Source: Marinobacter maritimus (GTDB taxonomy: Bacteria; Pseudomonadota; Gammaproteobacteria; Pseudomonadales; Oleiphilaceae). Taken from it: 64,000 nucleotides of DNA. How positions within the stretch are numbered: position 1 is the stretch's first letter; every line of letters starts with the position of its first letter. A program made the translations under genes and the position numbers. Positions 18,026 to 27,495 of this stretch are shown here, in pieces. Below the pieces are notes generated by a model that was not told the origin of the DNA, did not search any database, and saw only the letters and a list, made by a program, of their open reading frames with translations. The stretch covers positions 868,001-932,000 of the forward strand of contig NZ_VCGW01000001.1 in assembly GCF_007671675.1 (NCBI RefSeq), read 5' to 3'.

Positions 18026-19848
18026 AGGTGCTCGGGATATCCCCGCTAGACAAAGACTCAACGGTTTCAATTGTTGAGGATGGCAACATTCTCTTTGCCG
18101 CTGGCGAAGAACGCTTTACCAGAGTAAAGCAGCAATCAGGCTTTCCACGCCTGGCTCTGGAAAAAGCGCTTTCATACACCGGCCTCTCCATGAGCGATTT
18201 CGACCAGGTGTGCTATCCGTTCCTCACTGCGGAGAATGAGAAAAAGCTGTTCACTAAAAACCTGGAAGATGAGAAAGCCTTCATCAAAGCTTTTCAGCCC
18301 ACAGACCTGAGCGCACAGATCAAAGATGCGCTAGGCCTTGTGCCAGATCGCAACGAGCCGATTCATGGGTTGGAGCATCCCAACGCCATTATGGAAAAGG
18401 GTTTTCTACATAATTCCTACTACAACATGGCAGGCGTTCAGAAACTGGCTTCCAACAATGCAGCTCTGAAATCCTCCAGGCACTGGGGTGAAGGTGCTAC
18501 AGAGTCCTTCCGGCAATGGGAAACAGAGCTCAATCAAGGTTTAAGTGAAATGGGCTGGACGGGAACCGTAAAACGGATGGACCACCACCTGTCTCATGCG
18601 GCTAACAGCTTTCTGTGCAGTGGCTATGAACGCGCATTGTGTGTAACTCTGGACGGTTATGGCTCCGGGCTCGCTGGCTCGGTAAGTGAGGCCTGCGATG
18701 GCAAAATTCATCGCCTGCATGGGCTTTCGTATCCTAACTCTCTGGGAACCTTGTACGAACACGTCACGTCGAGTCTCGGGTTCAAGCCCAGTCGCCACGA
18801 AGGCAAAATTGTCGGCCTGGCCTCTTACGGTGATCCGAGCATTCTGGGCGATATTCTGCTCTCCCGAATTGAACAGACACCAGGCGATTTTCGGATCTAC
18901 GAAGCCAATAATGTTTTCTTCTCCCGCTACCTGGCTTCAAAGTTCCCGAAAATCGATGTGGCCGCCGCCTACCAGTATGTGCTCGAAAAAGTGGCAACCA
19001 ACTACATCCGCCACTGGGTGGAGAAAACCGGGATCGACACCATCGTGCTCTCGGGCGGCGTAACCGCCAACGTAAAACTGAACCAGCGTATTTTTGAAAT
19101 TGAAGGTGTAAACAACATCTTTGTGTACCCGAATATGGGTGACGGCGGTTGTGGCACAGGCGCAGCGCTCTATCATAGCTGGCCGGGTGGCGTTAAACCC
19201 TCTATTACCAACGCCTACATGGGGCCGGACTATTCCGAGGCCGAAATCGAAAAGGCTCTGAAAGCCGAGAATCTCCAATATCGCAGGCCCGAGCATCTTG
19301 CTGCAGAAGTTGCAGCGCTGATTCACAGCGGCGAGGTTGTTGCACGCTTTGATGGGCGAATGGAATACGGCCCCAGATCTTTGGGTAACCGGTCCATTCT
19401 TTATCATGCCCGTGAGCCTGAAGTTAATCAGTGGCTGAATAAGCGCCTGGGCCGTACTGAGTTTATGCCGTTTGCACCGGTTACGCTCTACGAAGCCCGG
19501 GAGAAGTGCTATCACAACATAAAAGGCGCGGAGCATGCTGCAGAGTTCATGACGGTCACCTTCGATTGTACTGACTTCATGCGTGAAAATTGCCCTGCTG
19601 CTGTTCACGTAGATGGCACCGCCAGACCGCAGCTTATTCAGCGCGAGGCTAATCCCGGTTACTACGATATTCTGAAAGAATACGAAAAGCTTAGCGGCAT
19701 CCCCAGCCTGATCAACACCAGCTTCAACATGCATGAAGAGCCCATCGTTAACTCTCCTGAAGATGGCGTCAGAGCCTTCATTCAGGGGGCGCTGGATTAT
19801 CTTGCGATAGGGCCATTCCTGGTAAAACACCCGAACCCGGGGCATTGA
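18022..19848 (+). CDS. Carbamoyltransferase (NodU/CmcH/TobZ family)
   Basis: This 608-residue protein has the family's N-terminal Kae1-like domain (GISPLDKDSTVSIVEDG, AAGEERFTRVKQ, the MDHHLSHAANSF metal-binding region and LDGYGSG). Its C-terminal YrdC-like part contains RMEYGPRSLGNRSIL and TSFNMHEEPIV. These enzymes transfer a carbamoyl group from carbamoyl phosphate, through carbamoyl-AMP, to a hydroxyl. Here the acceptor is probably a sugar of the EPS repeat. It is translationally coupled to the upstream deacetylase. Confidence 0.87.
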   Translation: MKVLGISPLDKDSTVSIVEDGNILFAAGEERFTRVKQQSGFPRLALEKALSYTGLSMSDFDQVCYPFLTAENEKKLFTKNLEDEKAFIKAFQPTDLSAQIKDALGLVPDRNEPIHGLEHPNAIMEKGFLHNSYYNMAGVQKLASNNAALKSSRHWGEGATESFRQWETELNQGLSEMGWTGTVKRMDHHLSHAANSFLCSGYERALCVTLDGYGSGLAGSVSEACDGKIHRLHGLSYPNSLGTLYEHVTSSLGFKPSRHEGKIVGLASYGDPSILGDILLSRIEQTPGDFRIYEANNVFFSRYLASKFPKIDVAAAYQYVLEKVATNYIRHWVEKTGIDTIVLSGGVTANVKLNQRIFEIEGVNNIFVYPNMGDGGCGTGAALYHSWPGGVKPSITNAYMGPDYSEAEIEKALKAENLQYRRPEHLAAEVAALIHSGEVVARFDGRMEYGPRSLGNRSILYHAREPEVNQWLNKRLGRTEFMPFAPVTLYEAREKCYHNIKGAEHAAEFMTVTFDCTDFMRENCPAAVHVDGTARPQLIQREANPGYYDILKEYEKLSGIPSLINTSFNMHEEPIVNSPEDGVRAFIQGALDYLAIGPFLVKHPNPGH

Positions 19849-19869
19849 TCTGGTAGCGGATGTAACGCC

Positions 19870-20997
19870 ATGACAGCAGGATTGCTGACAGTGACAATCG
19901 AACCAGCAGCCGTTTGCGCAACATTGCGTGACGACTGGTTGGATCTGGAGCGCCGTGCACAACCCACGGTGTTTCTCTCCTGGCAATGGTTAGGGCACTG
20001 GCTAAATGTTTACCAGCCAGAAGCTCTGGTGCTGCGCGTAACCGAGGGTGAGCGTTTGATCGGTCTCGGTCTAGTGGTCGAAACCGATGAGCGCCGCCAC
20101 GGTGTGCTGAAATCCCGATGCCTGCGCTTGCACCAAACCGGGCATAAACTTCTGGATCAGATCTGGATTGAGTACAACGGATTCCTGGCCGAGCGGGGCA
20201 AAGAAAACGCCGTGGCCAAAGCCAGCCTGGAGTATCTGTGCAGTGCCATGCCCGGCTGGGACGAGTTCATTCTGGGCGCCATTGATGCCGAAGAAGCGGA
20301 TCGATATGCCCGCATCACAGGTCTGTACAAGCATCTGCGTTGGGAAGCTCCCTGTTTCGGTGTGGATCTGGATGGCTTGCGCCGCAGCGGCGGTCATTAC
20401 CTGGATACGCTTTCACGCAATACCCGCCACCAGATCAACCGGTCCCACCGGCTTTACGGTGAGCGCGGCGAAGTCGGGCTGGTGCGTCCGGATTCAGTAG
20501 AACAAGCACTGGCCGTTTTTGATGCCATCGGCCCCAGGCACCTTGAGCGTTGGGGAAACGGCCCTGATCAAAGCGGGTTTGCCAACCCGGACTTTGTAAG
20601 ATTTCACCGCGAACTGATTCGTGAACAGTGGGCTCAGGGAGGCGTTGACCTGATTTCTGTGATGGCCGGCAAAGAGGAAATTGCCTTTTTCTATAATCTG
20701 CTGCATAACCAAGTGGTGTACTTTTACCTTGGCGGTATGGTCGTAGAAACCGATAATCGTCTGAAGCCGGGGCTGGTCGGCCACAGCTTGTGTATTGAAG
20801 ACTATCGCCACCACGGTTTTCATTATTACGACTTTATGGGCGGTGATGAGCGCTACAAATCCAACCTGGGCCACTTCCATCGCAATCTGGTTCAGATCGC
20901 ATTGCAGCGACCGCGCTTCAAACTGAAGCTTGAAGACGTCGCACGGCGAGCAAGAAACCGCTGGCTTGGGGAGGCGGGTGCTGGCTATGAGCGCTGA
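19870..20997 (+). CDS. GNAT-fold acetyltransferase (CelD/BcsL-like)
   Basis: This 375-residue protein resembles the acyltransferases of the CelD/BcsL group that occur in XrtA EPS operons. It has the early segment PTVFLSWQWLGHWLNVY and a C-terminal GNAT-like core with YDFMGGDERYKSNLG. It probably adds acyl or aminoacyl groups to sugars. The substrate is not visible. It overlaps the FemAB-like gene that follows by 11 bases in another frame. Confidence 0.78.
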   Translation: MTAGLLTVTIEPAAVCATLRDDWLDLERRAQPTVFLSWQWLGHWLNVYQPEALVLRVTEGERLIGLGLVVETDERRHGVLKSRCLRLHQTGHKLLDQIWIEYNGFLAERGKENAVAKASLEYLCSAMPGWDEFILGAIDAEEADRYARITGLYKHLRWEAPCFGVDLDGLRRSGGHYLDTLSRNTRHQINRSHRLYGERGEVGLVRPDSVEQALAVFDAIGPRHLERWGNGPDQSGFANPDFVRFHRELIREQWAQGGVDLISVMAGKEEIAFFYNLLHNQVVYFYLGGMVVETDNRLKPGLVGHSLCIEDYRHHGFHYYDFMGGDERYKSNLGHFHRNLVQIALQRPRFKLKLEDVARRARNRWLGEAGAGYER

Positions 20998-22102
20998 ACT
21001 GCAAACCCAGGCCTCAAGATTCAACGTTTTCCCGGCGGACGAATACGACCGGTATGTTGCAAGCCACCCTGCAGCAACGCCTTATCACCGCAGTGCCTGG
21101 CTTAAGGCCACAGAGCGCGCCTATGGCCATACATCCTGGCTTGTCAGCGTTCACCGCAATGAAGAGCTTTGTGGTGTGATGCCGCTGGTTGAAGTGAAAC
21201 CACCAATTGGCACGAGCAGCCTCGTAACACTGCCATTTTGCGACTTGGGTGGTGTGCTGGCAGATAACGAAGACATCCGGGAACGGCTTATTGCAGAAGC
21301 CCTGACTCTGGTGCGAACAAATCGCATCAAAACCCTGGAAATCCGCGAGGGTGGGGCGGCACTGAATGCCGAAACAGATGCCTCAGGTCAACAAAAGCAG
21401 CAGAACATCGAAGCGCTACCCGGCAACACCAAAGTGCGAATGCTGTGCGACTTGCCAGAAAACAGCGAAGCCCTGCTCAAAAGCTATAAACCCAAGCTCC
21501 GGAGCCAGATTCGTAAGGCAGAGAAAAACGGGCTGAGAGCGGAATTACACACAGAGGCAGATGCCGTACACCTGTTTTACGACGTGTTCGCCCAGAATAT
21601 GCGAAAGCTTGGTTCACCTGTGCACAGCCTGGAGTGGTTTCAGGCATTAAAAGCCGCCTATGGCGAAAATATGCTGATCGGTGTTGTCTTTCTGGTGGAT
21701 AAACCCGTGGGCGCGGGCATTGTGCTGCTGGGCAGCAGAGAAGCCAGCATTCCATGGGCTTCCACGCTGGAAGAGTTCAACCGGCTGGCACCTAACATGC
21801 TGCTGTATTGGACGTTCCTCAGCCATGTGTGCGATCTGGGGTACACCCGCTTCGACTTTGGCCGCTCCACCCTGGGCGAAGGCACCTATCGCTTTAAAAA
21901 GCAGTGGGGCGCTGAACCCTTTGAGCTGATCTGGACCGAATATCGCCGGGGTGAAAAAATCCCGGCCAGCCCTGACGCAATTGGCGCTAAGGCATCTGGC
22001 GCATCCCGGCTAAGGCCTTTTATTGAAAATATCTGGCGACAACTGCCGCTGTCGGTTACCAACTGGCTGGGCCCAAAACTGAGACGATACATCACCTTAT
22101 GA
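20987..22102 (+). CDS. XrtA-system FemAB-like protein
   Basis: This 371-residue protein belongs to the FemAB-related family of exosortase loci, shown by the C-terminal motif FDFGRSTLGEGTYRFKKQW and the duplicated GNAT-like halves. FemAB proteins use aminoacyl-tRNA to add amino acids to peptidoglycan. In EPS loci the donor and acceptor are unknown, but aminoacylation of the polymer is plausible. I chose the ATG at 20987, inside the end of the previous gene. Its last bases overlap the next gene (ATGA). Confidence 0.85.
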   Translation: MSAELQTQASRFNVFPADEYDRYVASHPAATPYHRSAWLKATERAYGHTSWLVSVHRNEELCGVMPLVEVKPPIGTSSLVTLPFCDLGGVLADNEDIRERLIAEALTLVRTNRIKTLEIREGGAALNAETDASGQQKQQNIEALPGNTKVRMLCDLPENSEALLKSYKPKLRSQIRKAEKNGLRAELHTEADAVHLFYDVFAQNMRKLGSPVHSLEWFQALKAAYGENMLIGVVFLVDKPVGAGIVLLGSREASIPWASTLEEFNRLAPNMLLYWTFLSHVCDLGYTRFDFGRSTLGEGTYRFKKQWGAEPFELIWTEYRRGEKIPASPDAIGAKASGASRLRPFIENIWRQLPLSVTNWLGPKLRRYITL

Positions 22103-24444
22103 CGTTAGTGCTGCTGTTCACACTTTTATGCCTTGCTGTTCCCGTGTACGTGTATTTCGGGTATCCGGCCATACTGTGGCTGCTGACCCGGGGCCTGCCG
22201 GATATTACACACCGTCGCGGCGACCAGAAGCCCTCTGTCGCACTGGTTATCTCTTGCTACAACGAAGAGGATGTAATTCGCGAGAAGCTGCAGAACGCTC
22301 TGGAACTGGATTACCCGCAAGAGCTGCTTCAGATCATCGTGGTATCAGACGGCTCGGAAGACGGCACGGATGACGCGGTAAGAGAATTCGAGCGCGAAGG
22401 CGTAGTATTAATCCGGCAGGAAGGCCGTTTGGGCAAAACCATGGGCATTAACCTGGCCATGGAACAGATCACCGCCGACATCACTGTATTCAGCGACGCC
22501 AACGCCATGTACGCCAGCGATGCCATCAGCAAACTGGTGCGCAACTTCGCAGATCTGGATGTGGGTTACGTGGTGGGCGCTGCCCTCTATACCGATGGTA
22601 ACCAGAGCGCCAGTGCCCATAATGAAAATCTCTACTGGCGCTACGAGCTGGCCATCAAAGCCATGGAATCCCGCCTGCACTCGGTAGTGGGCGGAGACGG
22701 CGCCATCTACGCCATCCGTACCAAACTCTGGGAGCCCTTGCAGCAGCAAGATATCAACGATTTTGTGAACCCCTTGCAGATTATCGCCAAAGGTTACCGG
22801 GGCGTGTTCGATGCTGATGCCCGCTGCTTTGAAGAAACAGCCGGCGATTTTGACCGGGAAGTGGCCCGAAAAGAACGAATTGTAAATCGCGCCATACGGG
22901 GCCTGATGCGGGTGGGGGAGGTCATGAATCCGGCGAAAACAGGGATTTTTTCGTTTGAGGTAATCTCCCACAAACTGCTGCGATGGCTGATTCCTTTGTT
23001 GCTGCTCGCGGGAGTAGTCGGCAGCGTTATTCTGGCTTTTGCCGGCTTCGCTCTGTTTCAGCTTATTACCGCCGGATCGGCAATGATGCTGGCTCTGGCA
23101 CTGATGGGACACTTTTCCGCGAATCGAAACCAACTGCCTGCCTGGATCGCGACACCTTATTATTTTGTGATGGTGAATGGTTATGCTGTAAGAGGGATTG
23201 TGAGAGCCGTGCAGGGTCGAACTCAGGTTACGTGGAACAGTGCCCGGAACACAGGAAAAGGGAATTTTGAAGTGTCAGAGACTGGAACCAGGTTGCGAGT
23301 GCTTCAATTCATTACGCCTGCGGGTTTCTACGGGGCGGAACGCTGGGTTCTGGCGCTAGCGAACAACATTAATCGGGATGCTGTTATCTGTGACCTGGCG
23401 GTGACCCGGGAGTCGCCTGATCAAGACCTTTCGGTGGCCGAGTATTATCCGCGTAATGAGGACCAGCAAGTCTATTACCTCGACATGCAGGGTCGCTTTG
23501 ATTTCAGGGTGGTTGGCAGGCTGTGCGACGTCATCCGGGATAACCAGATAGATGTTGTTCATACCCACGGCTACAAATCGGACATACTGGGGCTTCTTGC
23601 CGCCAAGCGGACGGGTATTGCCTGTGTAAGCACACCTCACGGTTTCTCTGGCAATGTAGGCTTCAAGCTTGCCACATTTATCCGCCTTGGCACCCACATG
23701 CTGCGCTACTTCGACCGGGTTGTTCCTCTTTCCGAGGAGCTGATGGACGATATGAAACGGTTCAAAGTACCCGAGTCCAAAACTTCCTTTATCAGGAACG
23801 GCGTTGATCTCCTGGAGATCGATGCCGCCCTGGCAACCCTGCCTGAAGGTAAGCAACTCGGAAATGATTCGCGAATTATTGGTTTCATCGGCCAGATGAT
23901 CCCTCGCAAAGGCATACCCGATCTTATTGAGGTATTTGATCAACTCTATCAACAAGAGCCAGGACTAAGGTTGCAGCTTCTTGGTGATGGGAGCCAACGA
24001 TCAGAACTGGAACGCCAGGCTGAAAAATTGACTAGCGCTGATGCTGTCGAGTTTTTAGGGTTTCGCAGTGATCGGTTGGAATTGCTTTCCAACTTCAGCC
24101 TGTTTGTCATGACCTCGTCACTGGAGGGCATTCCCCGCTGCATGATGGAAGCCATGGCAGTGGGTGTTCCAGTCGTCGCCTATGACATTCCCGGTGTTGA
24201 CCAGTTGGTAGAGCATGGTAAAACAGGTTTGCTTGCACCCTTTGGTGACAAAGCTGCTTTGGCAGCATGCTGCAAACAGGTTCTGGGAGATCCGGAGCTG
24301 GCAGAATCCCTTAGTAACAACGCCCGGGAGATGGTCAATTCTCGTTACTCTGCTGCACGCATGGCAGATGAATATGAAGCGCTGTTCCGGGAGCTGACGG
24401 GCAAATCAAAAACCGAATCTCCGGTACAGATGGGGGTTGGTTAA
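22099..24444 (+). CDS. Fused glycosyltransferase GT2-GT4
   Basis: This 781-residue protein joins two glycosyltransferases. Residues 1-380 form a membrane GT2 unit: an N-terminal membrane segment, ALVISCYNEEDV, VVSDGSEDGT at 81-90, a DXD-like FSDANA, then three membrane segments around 290-370. Residues from about 395 form a soluble GT4 unit with RVLQFITPAGFYGAERWVLA, DVVHTHGYKSDILG, FIGQMIPRKGIPDLIE and SSLEGIPRCMMEAMAVGVPV. The two parts likely add successive sugars to the lipid-linked repeat. No stop or frameshift separates them. It overlaps the asparagine-synthase gene by one base. Confidence 0.88.
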   Translation: MTLVLLFTLLCLAVPVYVYFGYPAILWLLTRGLPDITHRRGDQKPSVALVISCYNEEDVIREKLQNALELDYPQELLQIIVVSDGSEDGTDDAVREFEREGVVLIRQEGRLGKTMGINLAMEQITADITVFSDANAMYASDAISKLVRNFADLDVGYVVGAALYTDGNQSASAHNENLYWRYELAIKAMESRLHSVVGGDGAIYAIRTKLWEPLQQQDINDFVNPLQIIAKGYRGVFDADARCFEETAGDFDREVARKERIVNRAIRGLMRVGEVMNPAKTGIFSFEVISHKLLRWLIPLLLLAGVVGSVILAFAGFALFQLITAGSAMMLALALMGHFSANRNQLPAWIATPYYFVMVNGYAVRGIVRAVQGRTQVTWNSARNTGKGNFEVSETGTRLRVLQFITPAGFYGAERWVLALANNINRDAVICDLAVTRESPDQDLSVAEYYPRNEDQQVYYLDMQGRFDFRVVGRLCDVIRDNQIDVVHTHGYKSDILGLLAAKRTGIACVSTPHGFSGNVGFKLATFIRLGTHMLRYFDRVVPLSEELMDDMKRFKVPESKTSFIRNGVDLLEIDAALATLPEGKQLGNDSRIIGFIGQMIPRKGIPDLIEVFDQLYQQEPGLRLQLLGDGSQRSELERQAEKLTSADAVEFLGFRSDRLELLSNFSLFVMTSSLEGIPRCMMEAMAVGVPVVAYDIPGVDQLVEHGKTGLLAPFGDKAALAACCKQVLGDPELAESLSNNAREMVNSRYSAARMADEYEALFRELTGKSKTESPVQMGVG

Positions 24445-26339
24445 TGTGTGGATTGGCCGGTTTTCTTCGTACCAGCTCGACACCTGACCGGGAAGCCCAT
24501 CAGCGCTGGCTGGAAAACATGGGGCAGGCGATCATCCACCGCGGCCCGGATGCCGGTGCAACCTGGCTTGACGATGAAGTAGGGCTGGTGCACCGCAGGC
24601 TGAGTATTCTCGATCTCAGTGATGCAGGCAATCAGCCCATGGTGTCTGGATCCGGGCGCTACGTGATTGCCTATAACGGTGAGATCTACAACTTCCAGGA
24701 ACTGCGTGACGACCTGACCAGCCAGGGCCATAGCTTTCGAACACGAACCGATACAGAAGTTCTGCTCGCGCTCTACGAGATCCATGGGCCGAAATGTCTC
24801 CAGTTACTGAATGGCATGTTCGCTATGGCCATCTGGGACCGCACCGCCCGCAAGCTGTTCCTGGCGAGGGATCGTCTCGGTAAAAAGCCGCTGTACTTTT
24901 ACGAAGCCAATGGACAGTTTGCGTTCGCCTCGGAGCTGAAAGCCTTAACGCCGGCACCCTTTGTTAAAACTGAACTGCGCCATGACGCCATCAAAGACTT
25001 TTTTGCCTACCAGTATGTGCCAGACCCCAAAACCATCTACAAAAACGTCCACAAACTGGCTCCAGGCTATTGGTTAGAAACAGATGGAACCCAAACACGT
25101 CAGGAGCAGTACTGGGATGTCTCTTTCAAGTCTCCTTCAAGTGCCAGCCTGGATGAGTTGCAGGACGGTCTTTACAACCTGATTGACGATGCAGTTCGCC
25201 TGCGCATGGTCAGCGATGTACCTCTGGGCGCATTTCTTAGCGGCGGGATTGATTCGAGTGCGGTCGTTGGTTTAATGGCCGGCCACACCAGCAATCCGGT
25301 CACAACGTGTGCCATCGGGTTTGACTCAAAGCGGTTTGACGAAGTGCACTGGGCCAAAAAAGTTGCGCAGCAATTCAAAACAGACCATCACGAATTTACC
25401 GTGAAAGATAATGTCGCAGAAAGCCTGAGCAGCATTGCGCGCTTCTTTGACGAACCCTTTGCGGACCCTTCCTTCGTGCCCACGTATTTCGTATCACAGC
25501 TGGCAGGTCAGAAAGTCACCGTGGCGCTGGCTGGCGATGGTGGTGACGAGAACTTTGCAGGCTATAGCAAATACTACACAGATCAGGTCGAAAACCGCTT
25601 ACGGAGCCTGTTCCCTGCGGGAGTTCGCCATAAACTGTTCCCCGGGCTTGCCCGCCTGGCAGGAATGGTAAACAGTGGTCCCACAAGGAAAGCCAACTCA
25701 CTCCTGGGAACATTGGCACTGGAACCCGACGAAGCGTTTTTCATCACGAATAGCTTCTTCCGCAGAGATGTGTGGAATGATCTCGTAACGGGTGAGATAA
25801 AACGCGAAACTCAGGATTACGATCCTGCGGAGATTACCCGCGCCCATTACAAGAATGCAGACACAGACGAACATTTATCCAGCATTCTCTATACAGACAT
25901 AAAAACCTATCTTCCCGGAGATATTCTGGTGAAGGTGGATCGCATGAGCATGGCCAACTCACTGGAAACCCGAGCCCCGCTTCTTGATTACCGGGTGGTG
26001 GAGTATGCCGCGCAGATACCTGCTGCACTGAAACTCCACGGTAAAGAAAAGAAGTACATTCTGAAGGAGGCTTTTGAGCGCATGCTGCCCGAGGATATTC
26101 TCTATAGAAAGAAAATGGGCTTTTCGGTGCCTTTGGCATCTTGGTTGCGTAATGAACTGAGACCTATCGTTGAGCAGCTTTTGCTGTCTTCAAATAGCGG
26201 TGTGGCCAACTTCTTTGAACCTGCAGGCATCCGAAAGCTCTGGCAAAAACACTTGTCAGGGGACGATCAGTTCACACAAGAGATTTGGTCGCTACTGGCT
26301 TTTGAGCTTTGGTGGCAGCAGTATCAGGTGCGTGCATGA
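24444..26339 (+). CDS. Asparagine synthase-family amidotransferase of the XrtA locus (glutamine-hydrolysing)
   Basis: This is a complete AsnB-type enzyme of 631 residues. The class II glutaminase domain has the N-terminal catalytic cysteine (MCGLAGF) and the IIHRGPDAG and IAYNGEIYNFQEL motifs. The ATP-pyrophosphatase domain has FLSGGIDSSA and ALAGDGGDENFAGY. In exosortase A loci such proteins are thought to amidate a sugar uronate or an amino acid on the EPS rather than to make free asparagine. It overlaps the preceding gene by one base and the following gene by four, so it belongs to the same transcript. Confidence 0.88.
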   Translation: MCGLAGFLRTSSTPDREAHQRWLENMGQAIIHRGPDAGATWLDDEVGLVHRRLSILDLSDAGNQPMVSGSGRYVIAYNGEIYNFQELRDDLTSQGHSFRTRTDTEVLLALYEIHGPKCLQLLNGMFAMAIWDRTARKLFLARDRLGKKPLYFYEANGQFAFASELKALTPAPFVKTELRHDAIKDFFAYQYVPDPKTIYKNVHKLAPGYWLETDGTQTRQEQYWDVSFKSPSSASLDELQDGLYNLIDDAVRLRMVSDVPLGAFLSGGIDSSAVVGLMAGHTSNPVTTCAIGFDSKRFDEVHWAKKVAQQFKTDHHEFTVKDNVAESLSSIARFFDEPFADPSFVPTYFVSQLAGQKVTVALAGDGGDENFAGYSKYYTDQVENRLRSLFPAGVRHKLFPGLARLAGMVNSGPTRKANSLLGTLALEPDEAFFITNSFFRRDVWNDLVTGEIKRETQDYDPAEITRAHYKNADTDEHLSSILYTDIKTYLPGDILVKVDRMSMANSLETRAPLLDYRVVEYAAQIPAALKLHGKEKKYILKEAFERMLPEDILYRKKMGFSVPLASWLRNELRPIVEQLLLSSNSGVANFFEPAGIRKLWQKHLSGDDQFTQEIWSLLAFELWWQQYQVRA

Positions 26340-27460
26340 CACAACCAGTCAAATCATTACGGGTACTACACCTCACTTTCAATATGGGCATTGGTGGCAC
26401 AGAACAGGTCATAAAACAGCTGGTTCTGGGTATGGCTGAAGAGAATGTGGCCTCAGAAATCCTGTGCATAGACGGCTATATAGGGCCTGTAGGCGAGGCG
26501 CTTCAAAAAATCGGCGTGCCAGTACACCAATGCCAACGCAAACAAGGGTTTGATTGGTCTCTGACCCAGACAATCCGCAAGCGCTTGAGAATAGGGCAGT
26601 TTGATGTGATTCACTGCCACCAATACACACCCTGGGTTTATGGATGGCTCGGCGCGCTGGGTACAAATGCAAAAGTCGTATTCACAGAACACGGGCGTTT
26701 CCATCCAGACAAATACAGGCGGAAGGCGAGGCTGATAAACCCGATATTGGCAAGGTTCACACCGGCCATTGTCGCAATTTCTGAGGCAACAAAAAAAGCG
26801 CTAATAGAGTACGAGTACCTTCCTGCAGATAAAATACAGGTCATCTACAACGGCATTAAACCGCTGAATAAAGACAACGAAGCGGTAGCTGGTATTCGTG
26901 AAAGACTGGGAATCCCTACTGATGCATTTGTAGTTGGCACAGTTTCCAGGCTCGACCCGGTAAAAAACCAGTCGATGATGTTGAAAGCCTTCAAGTTGTT
27001 TCTGCAGAAGCGCCCAGACTCTTACCTGTTGATGGTGGGCGATGGCCCGGACAAGGACTTGCTGGTTAACCTTGTCGACGAATATGAGATAGGCACCAGA
27101 GTGATTTTTACCGGCTTTATCGATGTGCCATTAAATTACCTGGGCGCTATGGATCTGTTCCTGCTTTCATCCCATACCGAGGGCACATCCATGACGTTGC
27201 TTGAGTCCATGAGCCTGCAGATACCAGCCGTTGCCACAGAGGTCGGTGGAAACCCGGAAATTATCTCCCAGAACGTTACGGGAAGGCTCACCAAACCCGG
27301 TGATGAGACTTCGTTTGCCAACGCGATGGCTGAGTTGGCAGAGAGTTCTCAGCTCAGAAACGATATGGGTGAAAAAGCGTCCGAAAAATTCGCAGAGAAA
27401 TTCAGTGCCAAAGTCATGAAACAACACTATTTTGCCGTATATGCTAACCAAAAATACTAG
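26336..27460 (+). CDS. Glycosyltransferase family 4
   Basis: This is a 374-residue GT-B enzyme: an N-terminal acceptor domain starting VLHLTFNMGIGGTEQV, DVIHCHQYTPWVYG, and a C-terminal nucleotide-sugar domain with GTVSRLDPVKNQ, LMVGDGPDKDLL and the E-rich motif SSHTEGTSMTLLESMS. It is cytoplasmic and would extend the lipid-linked repeat. The ATG at 26336 overlaps the previous stop. Sugar specificity cannot be read from the sequence. Confidence 0.88.
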   Translation: MTQPVKSLRVLHLTFNMGIGGTEQVIKQLVLGMAEENVASEILCIDGYIGPVGEALQKIGVPVHQCQRKQGFDWSLTQTIRKRLRIGQFDVIHCHQYTPWVYGWLGALGTNAKVVFTEHGRFHPDKYRRKARLINPILARFTPAIVAISEATKKALIEYEYLPADKIQVIYNGIKPLNKDNEAVAGIRERLGIPTDAFVVGTVSRLDPVKNQSMMLKAFKLFLQKRPDSYLLMVGDGPDKDLLVNLVDEYEIGTRVIFTGFIDVPLNYLGAMDLFLLSSHTEGTSMTLLESMSLQIPAVATEVGGNPEIISQNVTGRLTKPGDETSFANAMAELAESSQLRNDMGEKASEKFAEKFSAKVMKQHYFAVYANQKY

Positions 27461-27495
27461 CCGTATAACGAATTACTACCAGAGTTTCAGCCTTT

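Noticed and set aside
18937..19986. Minus-strand frame of about 350 codons opposite the carbamoyltransferase
   Set aside because: Antisense shadow; composition and lack of motifs argue against a gene.
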